From NCBI RefSeq assembly GCF_012295575.1, contig NZ_CP051180.1:3100001-3164000 (forward strand): DNA of 64,000 bases, written 5' to 3'. Below are positions 17,796-26,975 of the stretch, piece by piece; positions within the stretch are counted from its first letter, which is position 1; each line of letters starts with the position of its first letter. The notes beneath the pieces are model-generated. The model was given only the letters and a program-made list of their open reading frames with translations. It searched no databases and was not told the DNA's origin. The translations under genes and the position numbers were made by a program. This DNA is from Ferrimonas lipolytica. Its GTDB lineage: Bacteria; Pseudomonadota; Gammaproteobacteria; Enterobacterales; Shewanellaceae.

Positions 17796-19043
17796 TTAAT
17801 CCTGCGAATAGCCACTTGGCAGCTCAGTCAATGAAGTCGCACCGGAATCGATGGCCGCTTGCGCTACCGCTGCGGCAATACGTGGTAGTAGCCGCGCATC
17901 GGTTGGCTTTGGCAGTACGTAATCAGCGCCAAACGCTAAAGACTCAAGACCGTAACTGTCCAATACACTCTGGGTAACCGGCTCTTTCGCCAAGCTGCGT
18001 AAGGCATGGACTGCAGCGACTTTCATCTCATCGTTGATGGCATTAGCACGCACATCTAAGGCACCGCGGAAGATGAATGGGAAACAGAGCACGTTGTTAA
18101 TCTGATTAGGAAAGTCTGAGCGCCCGGTCCCCATAATCACATCAGCTCGAGCCGCTTTTGCTAGCTCTGGGTGGATCTCGGGATCTGGGTTTGAGCAAGC
18201 GAAGATCACCGGCTTATCGGCCATCAGCTTCACGTCATCGGCACTCAATAGATCAGGGCCAGATACCCCCACAAATACGTCCGCGTCAACAATGACATCC
18301 TGCAGCGTCCGTTTATCGGTATTGTTGGCAAACAGCTTTTTGTATTGGTTCAGGTCTTCTCTACGGGTATGAATAACCCCCTGACGATCGAGCATGTAGA
18401 TTTTCTCGCGCATGGCGCCGCACTTAATCAGCAGCTCCATACAGGCGATAGCCGCCGCCCCTGCGCCCAAACAAACAATGGTGCTTTCATCGAGCTGTTT
18501 ACCTTGAATTTCCAATGCGTTAAGCATGCCCGCAGCAGTAACAATGGCGGTGCCATGTTGATCGTCGTGGAATACCGGGACCTTACAGCGTTCTTTTAAG
18601 CGGCGCTCGATTTCAAAACACTCTGGGGCCTTGATGTCTTCAAGATTGATGCCGCCAAAGGTATCTGCAATGTTGGCTACCGTATCGATAAACTCATCGG
18701 CCGTACGATGAGTTACCTCAATATCAATCGAGTCAATGTTTGCGAAACGCTTAAACAATAGGGCCTTGCCTTCCATTACCGGTTTAGATGCCAACGGACC
18801 AAGGTTACCTAAGCCTAAGATAGCGCTGCCATTGGTGATCACCGCCACCAAGTTACCCTTGTTGGTGTAGCGGTAAGCCTCTTCTGGATCAGCGGCGATC
18901 TCACGGACTGGCTCAGCCACCCCTGGGCTGTATGCCAACGCTAGATCGTGCTGCGTTTCAGCTGGCTTGGTTAAGGTAATGCTGATTTTTCCGGGAACCG
19001 GCTCAGAGTGGTAATCGAGGGCTTGCTGGCGCAGATCGGTCAT
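17796..19043 (-). CDS. maeB: Malic enzyme, short form (malate to pyruvate and CO2)
   Basis: 415 residues. The substrate-binding part includes [33 protein letters not shown] and [11 protein letters not shown]; the nucleotide fold has [18 protein letters not shown]. It lacks the phosphotransacetylase-like domain that makes E. coli MaeB about 759 residues, so it is the short bacterial type. It supplies pyruvate and NAD(P)H; cofactor preference is not decided by what I can see, and the gene symbol is used loosely. It is monocistronic, with a terminator at 17728-17750. Confidence 0.88.
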   Translation of the reverse strand: MTDLRQQALDYHSEPVPGKISITLTKPAETQHDLALAYSPGVAEPVREIAADPEEAYRYTNKGNLVAVITNGSAILGLGNLGPLASKPVMEGKALLFKRFANIDSIDIEVTHRTADEFIDTVANIADTFGGINLEDIKAPECFEIERRLKERCKVPVFHDDQHGTAIVTAAGMLNALEIQGKQLDESTIVCLGAGAAAIACMELLIKCGAMREKIYMLDRQGVIHTRREDLNQYKKLFANNTDKRTLQDVIVDADVFVGVSGPDLLSADDVKLMADKPVIFACSNPDPEIHPELAKAARADVIMGTGRSDFPNQINNVLCFPFIFRGALDVRANAINDEMKVAAVHALRSLAKEPVTQSVLDSYGLESLAFGADYVLPKPTDARLLPRIAAAVAQAAIDSGATSLTELPSGYSQD

Positions 19044-19376
19044 CGGGAGATCTCTTTGTTATCTTTTTATTAATATCGGGTCAGTAATAACATCGAAACA
19101 TACTCCGTTAAGAAGGGATTGCAACCACAGTAACGCAACCTATGCAATTTACTTATGGCAATCATATTTTTGCATTGAAATCACAGCCTTAGTTGGAAAA
19201 TGGTAAGACCATTCGATCCACTTTAAATAACTTACATCTATTCTTATGGGAGTTGCGTCCTGTTAACTGTTGCAAAAACGTTGTAATCGTTCGATCATGC
19301 GCGATGTTTGACCGCTACTGTTACCACACTCGCTGAAAAAGTAGTGATTTATCCATTTTGTACAAGGAGACGTACA
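19044..19376. other. Divergent intergenic region, malic enzyme / OmpA-like gene
   Basis: 333 bp carrying both promoters. It is AT-rich, with no gene and no repeat-family copy. A strong AAGGAGA ribosome site at 19364-19370 sets the ompA-like start. A half-matching CRP-like stretch (TTGCATTGAAATCACA near 19171) is too weak to call. Confidence 0.5.
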
Positions 19377-20384
19377 ATGATGAAACACGCAGTTGCTTCT
19401 GCTCTATTACTGTTAGCTGTGCCAGCGATGGCCACTAACGACATTAACCCTTGGTACGCTGGTGTCGGCTTAGGCCACGCGAACTGGCAAGGGGTTTGCC
19501 CTGATACCGGTGTTGGCTCAACCGATTGTGACGATACCGACTTCGCCTTTGACCTATTTGGTGGTTACCGCTTCAACCAAAATTTTGGCCTAGAGCTGGG
19601 TTACGTTGATTTAGGTGAATCCGATTGGAATGACGATATCAACCGTCGCCAAAGCAATGCCAATGGTGTTCGCTTAGGATTGATTGGTACCCTGCCGGTT
19701 AATGAGCAGTTCGCAGTAAACGCCGAATTAGGCGGTTTTTACTACGATGCTGAGATCGAAACTACCACCATCGATGCTGATGATAGTGGGGTACAACCCT
19801 ATGTGGGCGTGGGTCTAAACTATCTAATCGATAAGAATCTAGAGGTGGGGATTCGCTACCGCCACTTCCGCGAGATGAAGACAGATACCAAGCTGTTTAA
19901 CCGCCATAGCGTTAATTACTGGGGCATTCAGTTAAGCTATCACTTTGGCGCTAAAGCCAAAGCTGCAGCGACCCCAGCCCCGCAGCCGGTCGCCAAACCT
20001 GAACCAGCCCCAGCACCGCTAGTTGTACCGCCACCACCAAAGCCAAAAGCCGTTGAAGTTGCCCCATCGACTGCCCTTTACTTTGACTTTAACTCCTCTG
20101 AAGTTACTGGCGCTGAACTGAATAAGCTGACCGATATCGCTCGGTACATGGAAGCCAACCCTAAAGTACGCGCTGAGTTAATTGGCCATACCGACAAAAT
20201 GGGCGATCCAGACTATAACCGCGCTTTAGGCATGCGTCGTGCCCAAGCGGTTCAACAGCAGCTATTGCAGCTTGTTGATATCAGCGCTGACCGCGTTGTA
20301 GTGCAATCGAAAGGCGAGAGCACTGCTAGCGCACAAGAGAGCCGCAGCGAGCGCAAAGTTACAGTTAACCTTTTTGGTATGTAA
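19377..20384 (+). CDS. OmpA-family outer-membrane porin
   Basis: 335 residues. A signal peptide (MMKHAVASALLLLAVPAMA) is followed by an eight-stranded barrel with alternating aromatic residues (WYAGVGLGHANWQG; FGGYRFNQNFGLELGYVDLG; YHFGA). A Pro/Ala/Lys hinge (about 205-235) leads to an OmpA C-terminal domain: LYFDFNSSEVTGAELNKL, ELIGHTDKMGDPDYN and the NxxxGxxRAxxV region binding peptidoglycan. It tethers the outer membrane to the wall. ATG 19377 follows AAGGAGA; the longer frame from 19308 is unlikely. Confidence 0.9.
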   Translation: MMKHAVASALLLLAVPAMATNDINPWYAGVGLGHANWQGVCPDTGVGSTDCDDTDFAFDLFGGYRFNQNFGLELGYVDLGESDWNDDINRRQSNANGVRLGLIGTLPVNEQFAVNAELGGFYYDAEIETTTIDADDSGVQPYVGVGLNYLIDKNLEVGIRYRHFREMKTDTKLFNRHSVNYWGIQLSYHFGAKAKAAATPAPQPVAKPEPAPAPLVVPPPPKPKAVEVAPSTALYFDFNSSEVTGAELNKLTDIARYMEANPKVRAELIGHTDKMGDPDYNRALGMRRAQAVQQQLLQLVDISADRVVVQSKGESTASAQESRSERKVTVNLFGM

Positions 20385-20422
20385 ATAAACCAACCCTACC
20401 CGCTAGATTTGGTTAACAGCTT

Positions 20423-20455
20423 AAGCCAGTTCCCCAATGGGTAACTGGCTTTTTT
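20423..20455 (+). terminator. Terminator of the OmpA-like gene
   Basis: AAGCCAGTT with CCC, loop, GGG and TAACTGGCTT then a run of T. A strong stem 38 bp after the stop. Copy 2 of the repeat family begins immediately after the T-tract. Confidence 0.88.
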
Positions 20456-20456
20456 G

Positions 20457-20749
20457 GGATGTGTACCAATTAAGTGTTGTTGTTGCCAATGCTGTTAAAG
20501 CACCGGCTAGGCGAGTGTTGATACAAGGGTAAAGCGCTGCCGTCGTTGATCTTCTGCCGCATTGGAGCAGTTCAGCGAAGCGTTTTGGACGGCGACCTAA
20601 GGCAAGGAGGGGATTCCAAAGGGGGCGAAGCTCCCCCCTAATGCATACAAGTATGTGCCGTCGCCACCGCGACATAGCCTCCTAAAAGCACCGAAATCGG
20701 TAAAGCCGAAGGCTTAAGATAAACTTCAACAGCGAACTACGACACAGCA
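20457..20749 (+). mobile_element. MITE-like element, copy 2 (293 bp)
   Basis: Full-length copy starting GGATGTGTACCAATTAAG and ending AACTACGACACAGCA. It is wedged between the OmpA-like terminator and the rpmE terminator. It is the only copy for which I see no direct target duplication: left flank CTTTTTTG, right flank ACAAAAAA. Either the flank was rearranged by recombination with another copy or the duplication decayed. Confidence 0.8.
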
Positions 20750-20751
20750 AC

Positions 20752-20780
20752 AAAAAAGGCGCCCAATGGGCGCCTTTTTT
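20752..20780 (-). terminator. Terminator of rpmE
   Basis: AAAAAAGGCGCCC, short AAT loop, GGGCGCCTTTTTT: a perfect 13-bp stem 20 bp after the rpmE stop on the minus strand. It is symmetrical and may stop transcription from both sides. Confidence 0.92.
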
Positions 20781-20800
20781 CCGTTCGGTTCTGCAGCCAA

Positions 20801-21013
20801 TTACTTGGACTTCAGAGCACCAAAACGGTTCTTGAACTTTTCTACGCGACCGCCAGTGTCAGCAACTTTCTGCTTACCGGTGTAGAAAGGGTGACACTCA
20901 GAACATACGTCCAAGTGTAGGTCCTTACCTACGGTTGAGCGGGTTTTGATCACGTTACCGCAAGAGCAGTTAGCAGTGATTTCAGCGTAATTTGGGTGGA
21001 TACCGTCTTTCAT
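20801..21013 (-). CDS. rpmE: 50S ribosomal protein L31, zinc-binding type
   Basis: 70 residues starting [20 protein letters not shown]. Cys16, Cys18, Cys37 and Cys40 form the zinc site of the C+ form (RpmE rather than RpmE2). ATG 21013 gives the standard length; a longer frame runs upstream but has no homology. Monocistronic between its promoter region shared with priA and a strong terminator. Confidence 0.96.
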   Translation of the reverse strand: MKDGIHPNYAEITANCSCGNVIKTRSTVGKDLHLDVCSECHPFYTGKQKVADTGGRVEKFKNRFGALKSK

Positions 21014-21269
21014 GGGAAAAACCTCAATTAAGGCCGTGTCGCTATCCGATTCTAAGCCGGACACCACACGTAGTTTACAGATAGGTTCAGGGCGCGAGAG
21101 TTTATAGTAAAGCCCCCATAAGGGCAATGATCATTGCGCATTTTCTGCACCAAGTGCCGAAAATGCCTGGCTAAGCCGTTAGCTATCACTAAGTTAACTC
21201 GGTATTACCACTGTGGAATTGGCTCTGCTTTGATAGGGTATAGCGTAGATCCCTAAGTTGTGAGCGCCA

Positions 21270-23456
21270 GTGTTTATTCAAGTTGCCCTTCCCGTGCCGT
21301 TACCGCGGTTGTTTAGCTACCTTCCTATTGAAAATGCGCCGCTGCCGCCGATTGGCGCGCGGGTGCTGGTGCCGTTTGGCCAAGGAAAGCAAGTTGGCGT
21401 AGTGGTTAAGCTAAGCGAAGAGTGCGATGTACCAGCAAACAAGCTAAAGCCACTTATCAGCGTACTTGATGAGCAATCGCTGTTAAGCAAACCGCTTTGG
21501 AAGCTGGCCAATACGGCTGCCCGTTACTACTTCACCCCACTCGGAATGGTATTGCCGCAACTGCTGCCGGTAAAGCTACGCAAAGGCGAGTCAGCCGCAC
21601 CGACACCACAGAAGTATTGGCAACTGACTGACCAAGGCAAACAAACCGACCCCAACAGCTTGAAAAGGGCCGCCCAGCAAGCCCGGGTGGTCGCCCAATT
21701 GCAGCGGACACCGCTGCTGGCTGACAGCGACGTCAATCTGTTGGAGCTAAGCCGGCCAGCACTCAAAGCATTAACCGAAAAGGAGCTTATCAGCGCCATC
21801 GATAAGCAACCTCAGCTTGGAACCGACTGGCCAACCCAATGGCAAAGTGACGATCACATCCCTACTCTCAATAAAGAGCAAGCGGTGGCGGTCAGTGCCA
21901 TCAACAACAGCGAAGGCTTCAACTGCTTCTTGCTTGATGGAGTAACCGGTTCAGGTAAAACCGAGGTCTATCTGACCATTATGGATAAGCTGCTGCGCCA
22001 AGGACAAAGCATCTTAGTGCTGGTGCCAGAGATTGGCCTAACCCCGCAAACCATTAGCCGCTTCCGTCAACGCTTCCCGTTACCGATGGAAGTGCTCCAC
22101 AGCGGCGTCAACGACAATCAACGCCTCGCCAGCTGGCAGCACGCCCGCGCCGGTGGTGCCGCCATTGTGCTGGGCACCCGCTCGGCGCTGTTTACCGATA
22201 TGCCGAAACTGGGCATGATCATCATCGATGAGGAGCACGACTCCAGCTTTAAGCAACAAGAGGGCTTTCGCTACCATGGCCGTGACTTAGCGGTAATGCG
22301 TGCCCAACTGCAATCGATCCCGATCATCCTTGGCAGTGCCACCCCAGCGCTGGAGACCCTCGCTAACGTTAAGCGGGGGCGCTATCGCCACCTGAAACTC
22401 AATAAACGTGCCGGTGCCGGCCGACCAGTGAAACAGCTGCTGCAGGATATCCGCACCTGTTACCTCGATGCTGGCATGTCGCCAGCGATGATCGAACGCA
22501 TGAAGACCCATCTTAAGGCGGGCAATCAGGTGATGCTGTTCCTCAACCGTCGCGGCTTTGCCCCAGCGTTGCTATGCCACGAATGTGGCCACCTGCACGA
22601 ATGCAACAACTGCGACGCCTTCTATACGGTTCATCAAGGGGCCAACATGGTGCAATGCCACCACTGTGGCAGCATGCGCGGCATACCGCGCCAATGCCCA
22701 GACTGCGGTTCAACTCAGCTTTTCACTCGTGGAGTTGGCACCGAGCAGCTAGAGCAAGCGCTGACTCGACTGTTCCCAGACTACCCCGCCGTGCGCATCG
22801 ATCGCGACAGCACCAGCCGTAAAGGCAGCCTCGACGCCAAACTAGAGCAGATCCGCAAGGGTGAGGTGAAGATATTGGTAGGCACACAGATGCTGGCCAA
22901 AGGCCACCACTTCCCCGATGTCACCTTTGTCGGCTTACTCGATGTCGACTCCGCCCTGTTCAGTGCCGATTTTCGCGCTGCTGAGCGCCTTGCCCAGCTT
23001 TATGTACAGGTGTCTGGCCGTGCTGGACGCGCCAGCAAACCTGGCGAGGTGATGCTCCAGACCCACCAACCAGAGCATCCGCTTTTACACCAACTGATGG
23101 CGTCCGGTTACGCCGGTTTTGCTGACGACGCCCTTACCGAGCGCAGCCAAGCGCAGTTGCCACCATTTTGGCAATTGGCTCTATTACGGGCGGAATCAAC
23201 CTATGCTGAACAAGCTAAGGGCTTTATCTTGCAGGCCAAGTCGCTGCTGCCGGACAACGAAGTACAGATGATTGGGCCAATGCCATCGCCGCTGGAGCGC
23301 AAAGCCGGTAAGTATCGTTTCCAAGCGCTGATATTGGCGCCAACACGCCCGATATTGCAAACAACGCTCGAACCTTGGCTACAACAGCTGCAACAACTTG
23401 AAAGCGGCCGAAAATGTCGCTGGAATTTAGAACGAGATCCACAAGATCTGCTGTAG
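21270..23456 (+). CDS. priA: Primosomal replication helicase PriA
   Basis: 728 residues, GTG start. The N-terminal 3'-DNA-binding domain begins VALPVPLPRLFSYLP. Helicase motifs: LLDGVTGSGKTEVYL (Walker A), MIIIDEEHD (DEEH box), LGSATPALETL, VSGRAGRASKPGE. Between helicase lobes lies a zinc module with eight Cys (CHECGHLHECNNC ... CHHCG ... CPDCG). PriA restarts stalled replication forks. Same position next to rpmE and argS as in Shewanella. Confidence 0.96.
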   Translation: MFIQVALPVPLPRLFSYLPIENAPLPPIGARVLVPFGQGKQVGVVVKLSEECDVPANKLKPLISVLDEQSLLSKPLWKLANTAARYYFTPLGMVLPQLLPVKLRKGESAAPTPQKYWQLTDQGKQTDPNSLKRAAQQARVVAQLQRTPLLADSDVNLLELSRPALKALTEKELISAIDKQPQLGTDWPTQWQSDDHIPTLNKEQAVAVSAINNSEGFNCFLLDGVTGSGKTEVYLTIMDKLLRQGQSILVLVPEIGLTPQTISRFRQRFPLPMEVLHSGVNDNQRLASWQHARAGGAAIVLGTRSALFTDMPKLGMIIIDEEHDSSFKQQEGFRYHGRDLAVMRAQLQSIPIILGSATPALETLANVKRGRYRHLKLNKRAGAGRPVKQLLQDIRTCYLDAGMSPAMIERMKTHLKAGNQVMLFLNRRGFAPALLCHECGHLHECNNCDAFYTVHQGANMVQCHHCGSMRGIPRQCPDCGSTQLFTRGVGTEQLEQALTRLFPDYPAVRIDRDSTSRKGSLDAKLEQIRKGEVKILVGTQMLAKGHHFPDVTFVGLLDVDSALFSADFRAAERLAQLYVQVSGRAGRASKPGEVMLQTHQPEHPLLHQLMASGYAGFADDALTERSQAQLPPFWQLALLRAESTYAEQAKGFILQAKSLLPDNEVQMIGPMPSPLERKAGKYRFQALILAPTRPILQTTLEPWLQQLQQLESGRKCRWNLERDPQDLL

Positions 23457-23543
23457 TTTTTGTTGGCTCGGAAGGTTAAAATACAAGGTTCGATAATCGA
23501 CCTGTTACGGTCAATACACTATCCCCCTATTTTTGGTGTCGCG

Positions 23544-25292
23544 ATGAAAGAGCATATTCAACAGTTACTAGAACAAACAGTAAGTCAGTTAAAAGCACAG
23601 GATGTGATCCCCGCTGAACTGGCCCCTCGAGTTCAGGTTGATCGTACTCGCGACAAGAGTCACGGTGATCTAGCCACCAACTTGGCGATGATGCTGGCTA
23701 AGCCTGCAAAAAAGAACCCACGTGAATTAGCGCAACTGCTAATCGACAACCTACCAGCCTCCGAGCTGGTGGCTAAGGCTGAGATCGCAGGCCCTGGTTT
23801 CATCAACTTCTTCCTCGATAGCAGCTGGTTAGGCAAGCAGATCGAAGCGGTTGCCGATAGCGAACGAGCCAACATTAAACCGGTTACCGCGCCACAAACC
23901 ATCGTTACCGATTATTCCGCGCCTAACGTAGCCAAAGAGATGGCAGTTCACCACATCCGTTCTACCGTGATTGGTGATTCCGTAACTCGTACCCTTGAGT
24001 TCCTTGGCCATAAGGTCGTTCGTGCCAACCACATCGGTGACTGGGGCACTCAGTTCGGCATGTTAATCGCTTACCTCGAAAAGATGGAAAACGACAGCGC
24101 TGCTGATATGGATCTGTCCGACTTAGAGGCTTTCTACCGTGAAGCTAAGAAGTGCTACGACGAAGATGAAGAGTTTGCCCTGCGTGCTCGTGGCTACGTA
24201 GTGAAGCTGCAAGGTGGCGACGAGTTCTGCCGCACCATGTGGAAGAAGCTGGTCGACATCACCATGGCGCAAAACCAAGCGATTTACGACCGTTTGAACG
24301 TATCGTTAACCGAAGAAAACGTAATGGGCGAGTCACTATACAACCCATTGCTTCCTGAGGTGGTTGCAGATCTGACCGAGCAAGGTCTGGCTGTAGAAGA
24401 CGACGGCGCTACCGTAGTATTCCTCGACGAATACAAAGGCAAAGATGGCAACCCGATGGGCGTTATTATCCGTAAACGCGACGGCGGTTTCCTCTACACC
24501 ACCACTGACATTGCTGCGGCCAAATACCGTAAAGACACCTTCAATGCCGAACGTATCCTTTACTTCATCGACTCGCGTCAAGCTCAGCACCTGCAGCAAG
24601 CATGGTTGATTGCACGTAAAGCCGGTTACATCGACGACAACACCACCACTGAGCACTGTGCCTTCGGCATGATGCTAGGTAAAGATGGTAAGCCATTCAA
24701 GACCCGCTCTGGCGGCACCGTGAAGTTGGCTGATCTGCTGGAAGAGGCACACCAGCGTGCCATTAAGCTGATTGGCGATAAGAACCCAGATCTGCAAGGT
24801 GCAGAGCTTGATAACATCGCGACCACCGTTGCGATGGCCTCGGTTAAATACTCGGATCTATCCAAGAACCGTACCACCGACTACGTCTTCGACTGGGACA
24901 ACATGTTGACCTTCGAAGGCAACACCGCACCTTACATGCTGTACGCCTACAGCCGTATCCAATCGATTTTCCGCAAAGCCGGCGTTACCGCTGCTGAACT
25001 CGATGGCAACATCGTACTCGAACACGACAAAGAGGAAGCGCTGGCGCAGAAACTGGCTCAGTTAAACGACGCGGTGCACGGCGTTGCCAACAAAGGTATG
25101 CCGCACCTTATGTGTACCTACCTATTTGAATTGGCCGGTGCCTTCATGAGCTTCTACGAAGCCTGCCCTATCAATAAAGATGGCGTCAGTGCCGAAGCAA
25201 AAGCCAGCCGTCTACGTCTGTGTTTAGCGACGGCTAACACCCTGAAAGTTGGTCTTAACCTGTTGGGTATCAACACTCTAGAGCGGATGTAA
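23544..25292 (+). CDS. argS: Arginyl-tRNA synthetase
   Basis: 582-residue class I synthetase. The HIGH-like signature is in [19 protein letters not shown], followed by [14 protein letters not shown]. The catalytic loop [18 protein letters not shown] replaces a canonical KMSKS, as usual for ArgRS, and the C-terminal anticodon domain ends [13 protein letters not shown] 23544 gives the normal length; the frame is open from 23460, but that extension has no family similarity. Followed by ftsN after 3 bp. Confidence 0.96.
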   Translation: MKEHIQQLLEQTVSQLKAQDVIPAELAPRVQVDRTRDKSHGDLATNLAMMLAKPAKKNPRELAQLLIDNLPASELVAKAEIAGPGFINFFLDSSWLGKQIEAVADSERANIKPVTAPQTIVTDYSAPNVAKEMAVHHIRSTVIGDSVTRTLEFLGHKVVRANHIGDWGTQFGMLIAYLEKMENDSAADMDLSDLEAFYREAKKCYDEDEEFALRARGYVVKLQGGDEFCRTMWKKLVDITMAQNQAIYDRLNVSLTEENVMGESLYNPLLPEVVADLTEQGLAVEDDGATVVFLDEYKGKDGNPMGVIIRKRDGGFLYTTTDIAAAKYRKDTFNAERILYFIDSRQAQHLQQAWLIARKAGYIDDNTTTEHCAFGMMLGKDGKPFKTRSGGTVKLADLLEEAHQRAIKLIGDKNPDLQGAELDNIATTVAMASVKYSDLSKNRTTDYVFDWDNMLTFEGNTAPYMLYAYSRIQSIFRKAGVTAAELDGNIVLEHDKEEALAQKLAQLNDAVHGVANKGMPHLMCTYLFELAGAFMSFYEACPINKDGVSAEAKASRLRLCLATANTLKVGLNLLGINTLERM

Positions 25293-25295
25293 CCG

Positions 25296-25862
25296 ATGGC
25301 AAAAGATTACGCCGGCAATCGCAGTACCGGGCGTAGAGGCGCTAAACCTCGTCGGGGTAAACAACCGGCGAAGAAGCCATTCCCTTGGGTTATTGCCTTA
25401 ACCGCAGCGCTGTTAGTATCGCTGTTTGGTTACGGTTTATTGAGCATTCAAGGTGCCAGCGAACAAACTGCAGCGGAAGATGTGGTTGAGGCCGAGCCTA
25501 AAAAAGCCAAGCCAAAGCCACAAAAACCACTGCCAGAAGCCCCTGAAAAAAATCGCTGGGAATACGAAAAAGCATTGCCAGAGAAAACCGTTGAGATCGA
25601 CGTTGAACAACAGAAAAGCGCTGGCCCGTACCAGATGCAATGTGGCTCATTCCGAACTCAAGATCAGGCGGATCGGATGAAGGCGACCATCGCTCTATCG
25701 GCAGGACACGAATCTCAGGTTCGGCGTACTACCGGCAAAAATGGGGTGTGGTTCCGAGTGGTGTTAGGCCCAATCGACAGCAAGCGCACCGGTGAAGCGA
25801 TGCGACACGATATCCAACGCGCCGGCATCAACGGCTGTCAGATGTGGAAGTGGACTGACTAA
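25296..25862 (+). CDS. ftsN: Cell division protein FtsN (SPOR domain)
   Basis: 188 residues: a basic cytoplasmic tail (RRGAKPRRGKQPAKKP), one membrane helix (about 30-50), a Lys/Pro/Glu-rich periplasmic linker and a C-terminal SPOR domain (GPYQMQCGSFRTQDQADRMKA ... WFRVVLGPIDSKRTGEAM). FtsN activates septal wall synthesis and its SPOR domain binds denuded glycan. It is shorter than E. coli FtsN (319) because the linker is reduced. Next to argS, as in related genomes. Confidence 0.88.
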   Translation: MAKDYAGNRSTGRRGAKPRRGKQPAKKPFPWVIALTAALLVSLFGYGLLSIQGASEQTAAEDVVEAEPKKAKPKPQKPLPEAPEKNRWEYEKALPEKTVEIDVEQQKSAGPYQMQCGSFRTQDQADRMKATIALSAGHESQVRRTTGKNGVWFRVVLGPIDSKRTGEAMRHDIQRAGINGCQMWKWTD

Positions 25863-25870
25863 ACCAATAT

Positions 25871-25896
25871 AACAAGGCGCCTGAGGGCGCCTTGTT
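25871..25896 (+). terminator. Hairpin after ftsN
   Basis: AACAAGGCGCC, loop TGAG, GGCGCCTTGTT: a perfect 11-bp stem. The T-tract is short, so termination may be partial; the next gene begins 29 bp later. Confidence 0.7.
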
Positions 25897-25924
25897 ACTC
25901 TGTATCACTGCTATCAATAAGCCA

Positions 25925-26521
25925 ATGACCAAAAGACAACAATGCCGCAACTGCCAGCGCCCGACAAAGGTATGTTTGTGCAATCAGATCAGCGCAGTCT
26001 CCCATCGCACGCCGGTGCATGTGTTGATGCACCCGAGCGAACAGGGCAATGCTAAAGGCACCGCCGTCGTACTGTGTTTAGGGCTTGAACAGGGGAATTT
26101 ATGGGTAGGTGAACAACCCAGTGACTTTAGCGAGCTGCAACAGCAATTAGCGTTGGGGCCACAGCCAGCAATGCTGCTCTACCCAGACGACAACGCCACT
26201 GCAATCGAGCAATTGACTGAAGCGACCGCGATTGGTCAACTGGTGGTGCTAGACGGCACCTGGCGCAAAACCCATAAGATGCTGCAGCTCAATCCATGGT
26301 TACAACAGCTGCCGACCGTTAGTTTTAGTAACGCCCCGCAGGGGGATTACCAAATTCGTAAGGCCAATCGGGACGATAGCCTGTCAACCTTAGAGGCGGT
26401 TGCCTACGCATTGGAGCAGATAGAACAATGTGACACAGCTCCGCTGTACCGAAGTTTTGACGCCATTAAGCAGGCCCAACTGGCATACATGCCCGCCGAC
26501 GTTCGAGCTCGTTACCGATAA
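25925..26521 (+). CDS. DTW-domain tRNA-uridine aminocarboxypropyltransferase, TapT-like
   Basis: 198 residues. The N-terminal Cys cluster CRNCQRPTKVCLC and the DTW motif region VVLDGTWRKTHKML identify the family; SFSNAPQGDYQIRKA and the C-terminal YMPADVRARYR also fit. TapT uses SAM to attach the acp group to uridine 47 of several tRNAs. The ATG at 25925 starts just before the Cys cluster; an upstream frame start at 25892 overlaps the preceding hairpin and is unlikely. Which DTW subtype (TapT or TuaA) it belongs to is not certain. Confidence 0.85.
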   Translation: MTKRQQCRNCQRPTKVCLCNQISAVSHRTPVHVLMHPSEQGNAKGTAVVLCLGLEQGNLWVGEQPSDFSELQQQLALGPQPAMLLYPDDNATAIEQLTEATAIGQLVVLDGTWRKTHKMLQLNPWLQQLPTVSFSNAPQGDYQIRKANRDDSLSTLEAVAYALEQIEQCDTAPLYRSFDAIKQAQLAYMPADVRARYR

Positions 26522-26561
26522 ATTATTAATCAATACTGGCGTCCTTAATAAACCCACGATA

Positions 26562-26582
26562 GAATGATAACCATTATCATTT
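26562..26582 (+). promoter_or_regulatory. Fur box
   Basis: TGATAACCATTATCA (26565-26579) matches the 7-1-7 Fur consensus TGATAATnATTATCA at 13 of 14 fixed positions. It sits 23 bp upstream of the ATG of a 74-residue protein and should give iron-dependent repression. Confidence 0.75.
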
Positions 26583-26601
26583 GCATTTGTGGAGTTGGAC
26601 C

Positions 26602-26826
26602 ATGCCTGCCATTAACATCGCCTTAGACCAAAACCTTTTACAGCAACTTATTCGCGATGGGCACCTGTGCGTGGCGCAACTATCTGCCTTAGACCAGCAA
26701 AGTAAGTCGGCTCTATGGCAACTGTGCCTAGAGTGCAGCTGCGACAATCGTTTTGATAACACCGAGCAACAGGCACTGCACTTCAAGCCCTATGTTGAAA
26801 ACGAAAACCGTCGTACTGATACTTAA
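26602..26826 (+). CDS. Small Fur-box-controlled protein of unknown function
   Basis: 74 residues, GGAG 8 bp before the ATG. Sequence MPAINIALDQNLLQQLIRDG, then LCVAQLSALDQQSKSALWQL, then CLECSCDNR. It has four Cys (one in GHLC, three in LCLECSC), a helical N-terminal half, no signal peptide and no membrane helix, so a cytoplasmic Fe- or Fe/S-linked or regulatory role is possible but unproven. The nearly perfect Fur box upstream makes it a real, iron-repressed gene rather than a chance frame. No neighbour suggests a pathway. Confidence 0.65.
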   Translation: MPAINIALDQNLLQQLIRDGHLCVAQLSALDQQSKSALWQLCLECSCDNRFDNTEQQALHFKPYVENENRRTDT

Positions 26827-26975
26827 TAGCGGCGCAAAAATCTTATTTTAACTATTTTTTATCAATAATTTACATTGAATATGCCAAACCACAGTCGCCT
26901 CTGCATAAGGTAATCTAACTGTCACATAGCCAACGTATACCGACTACTAATATTTCTGTCGATACATGGTTTGTA

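Noticed and set aside
19171-19186. Possible CRP half-site upstream of the OmpA-like gene
   Set aside because: Only the TCACA half fits; too weak to call.
20421-20675. Protein-like ORFs inside the repeat elements (for example ones beginning MSRWRQHILVCI, also at 31475, 35811, 46874, 50310, 52130)
   Set aside because: They recur only because the repeat is repeated; the frame shifts between copies, the start and end differ, and they have no ribosome site. They are not genes.
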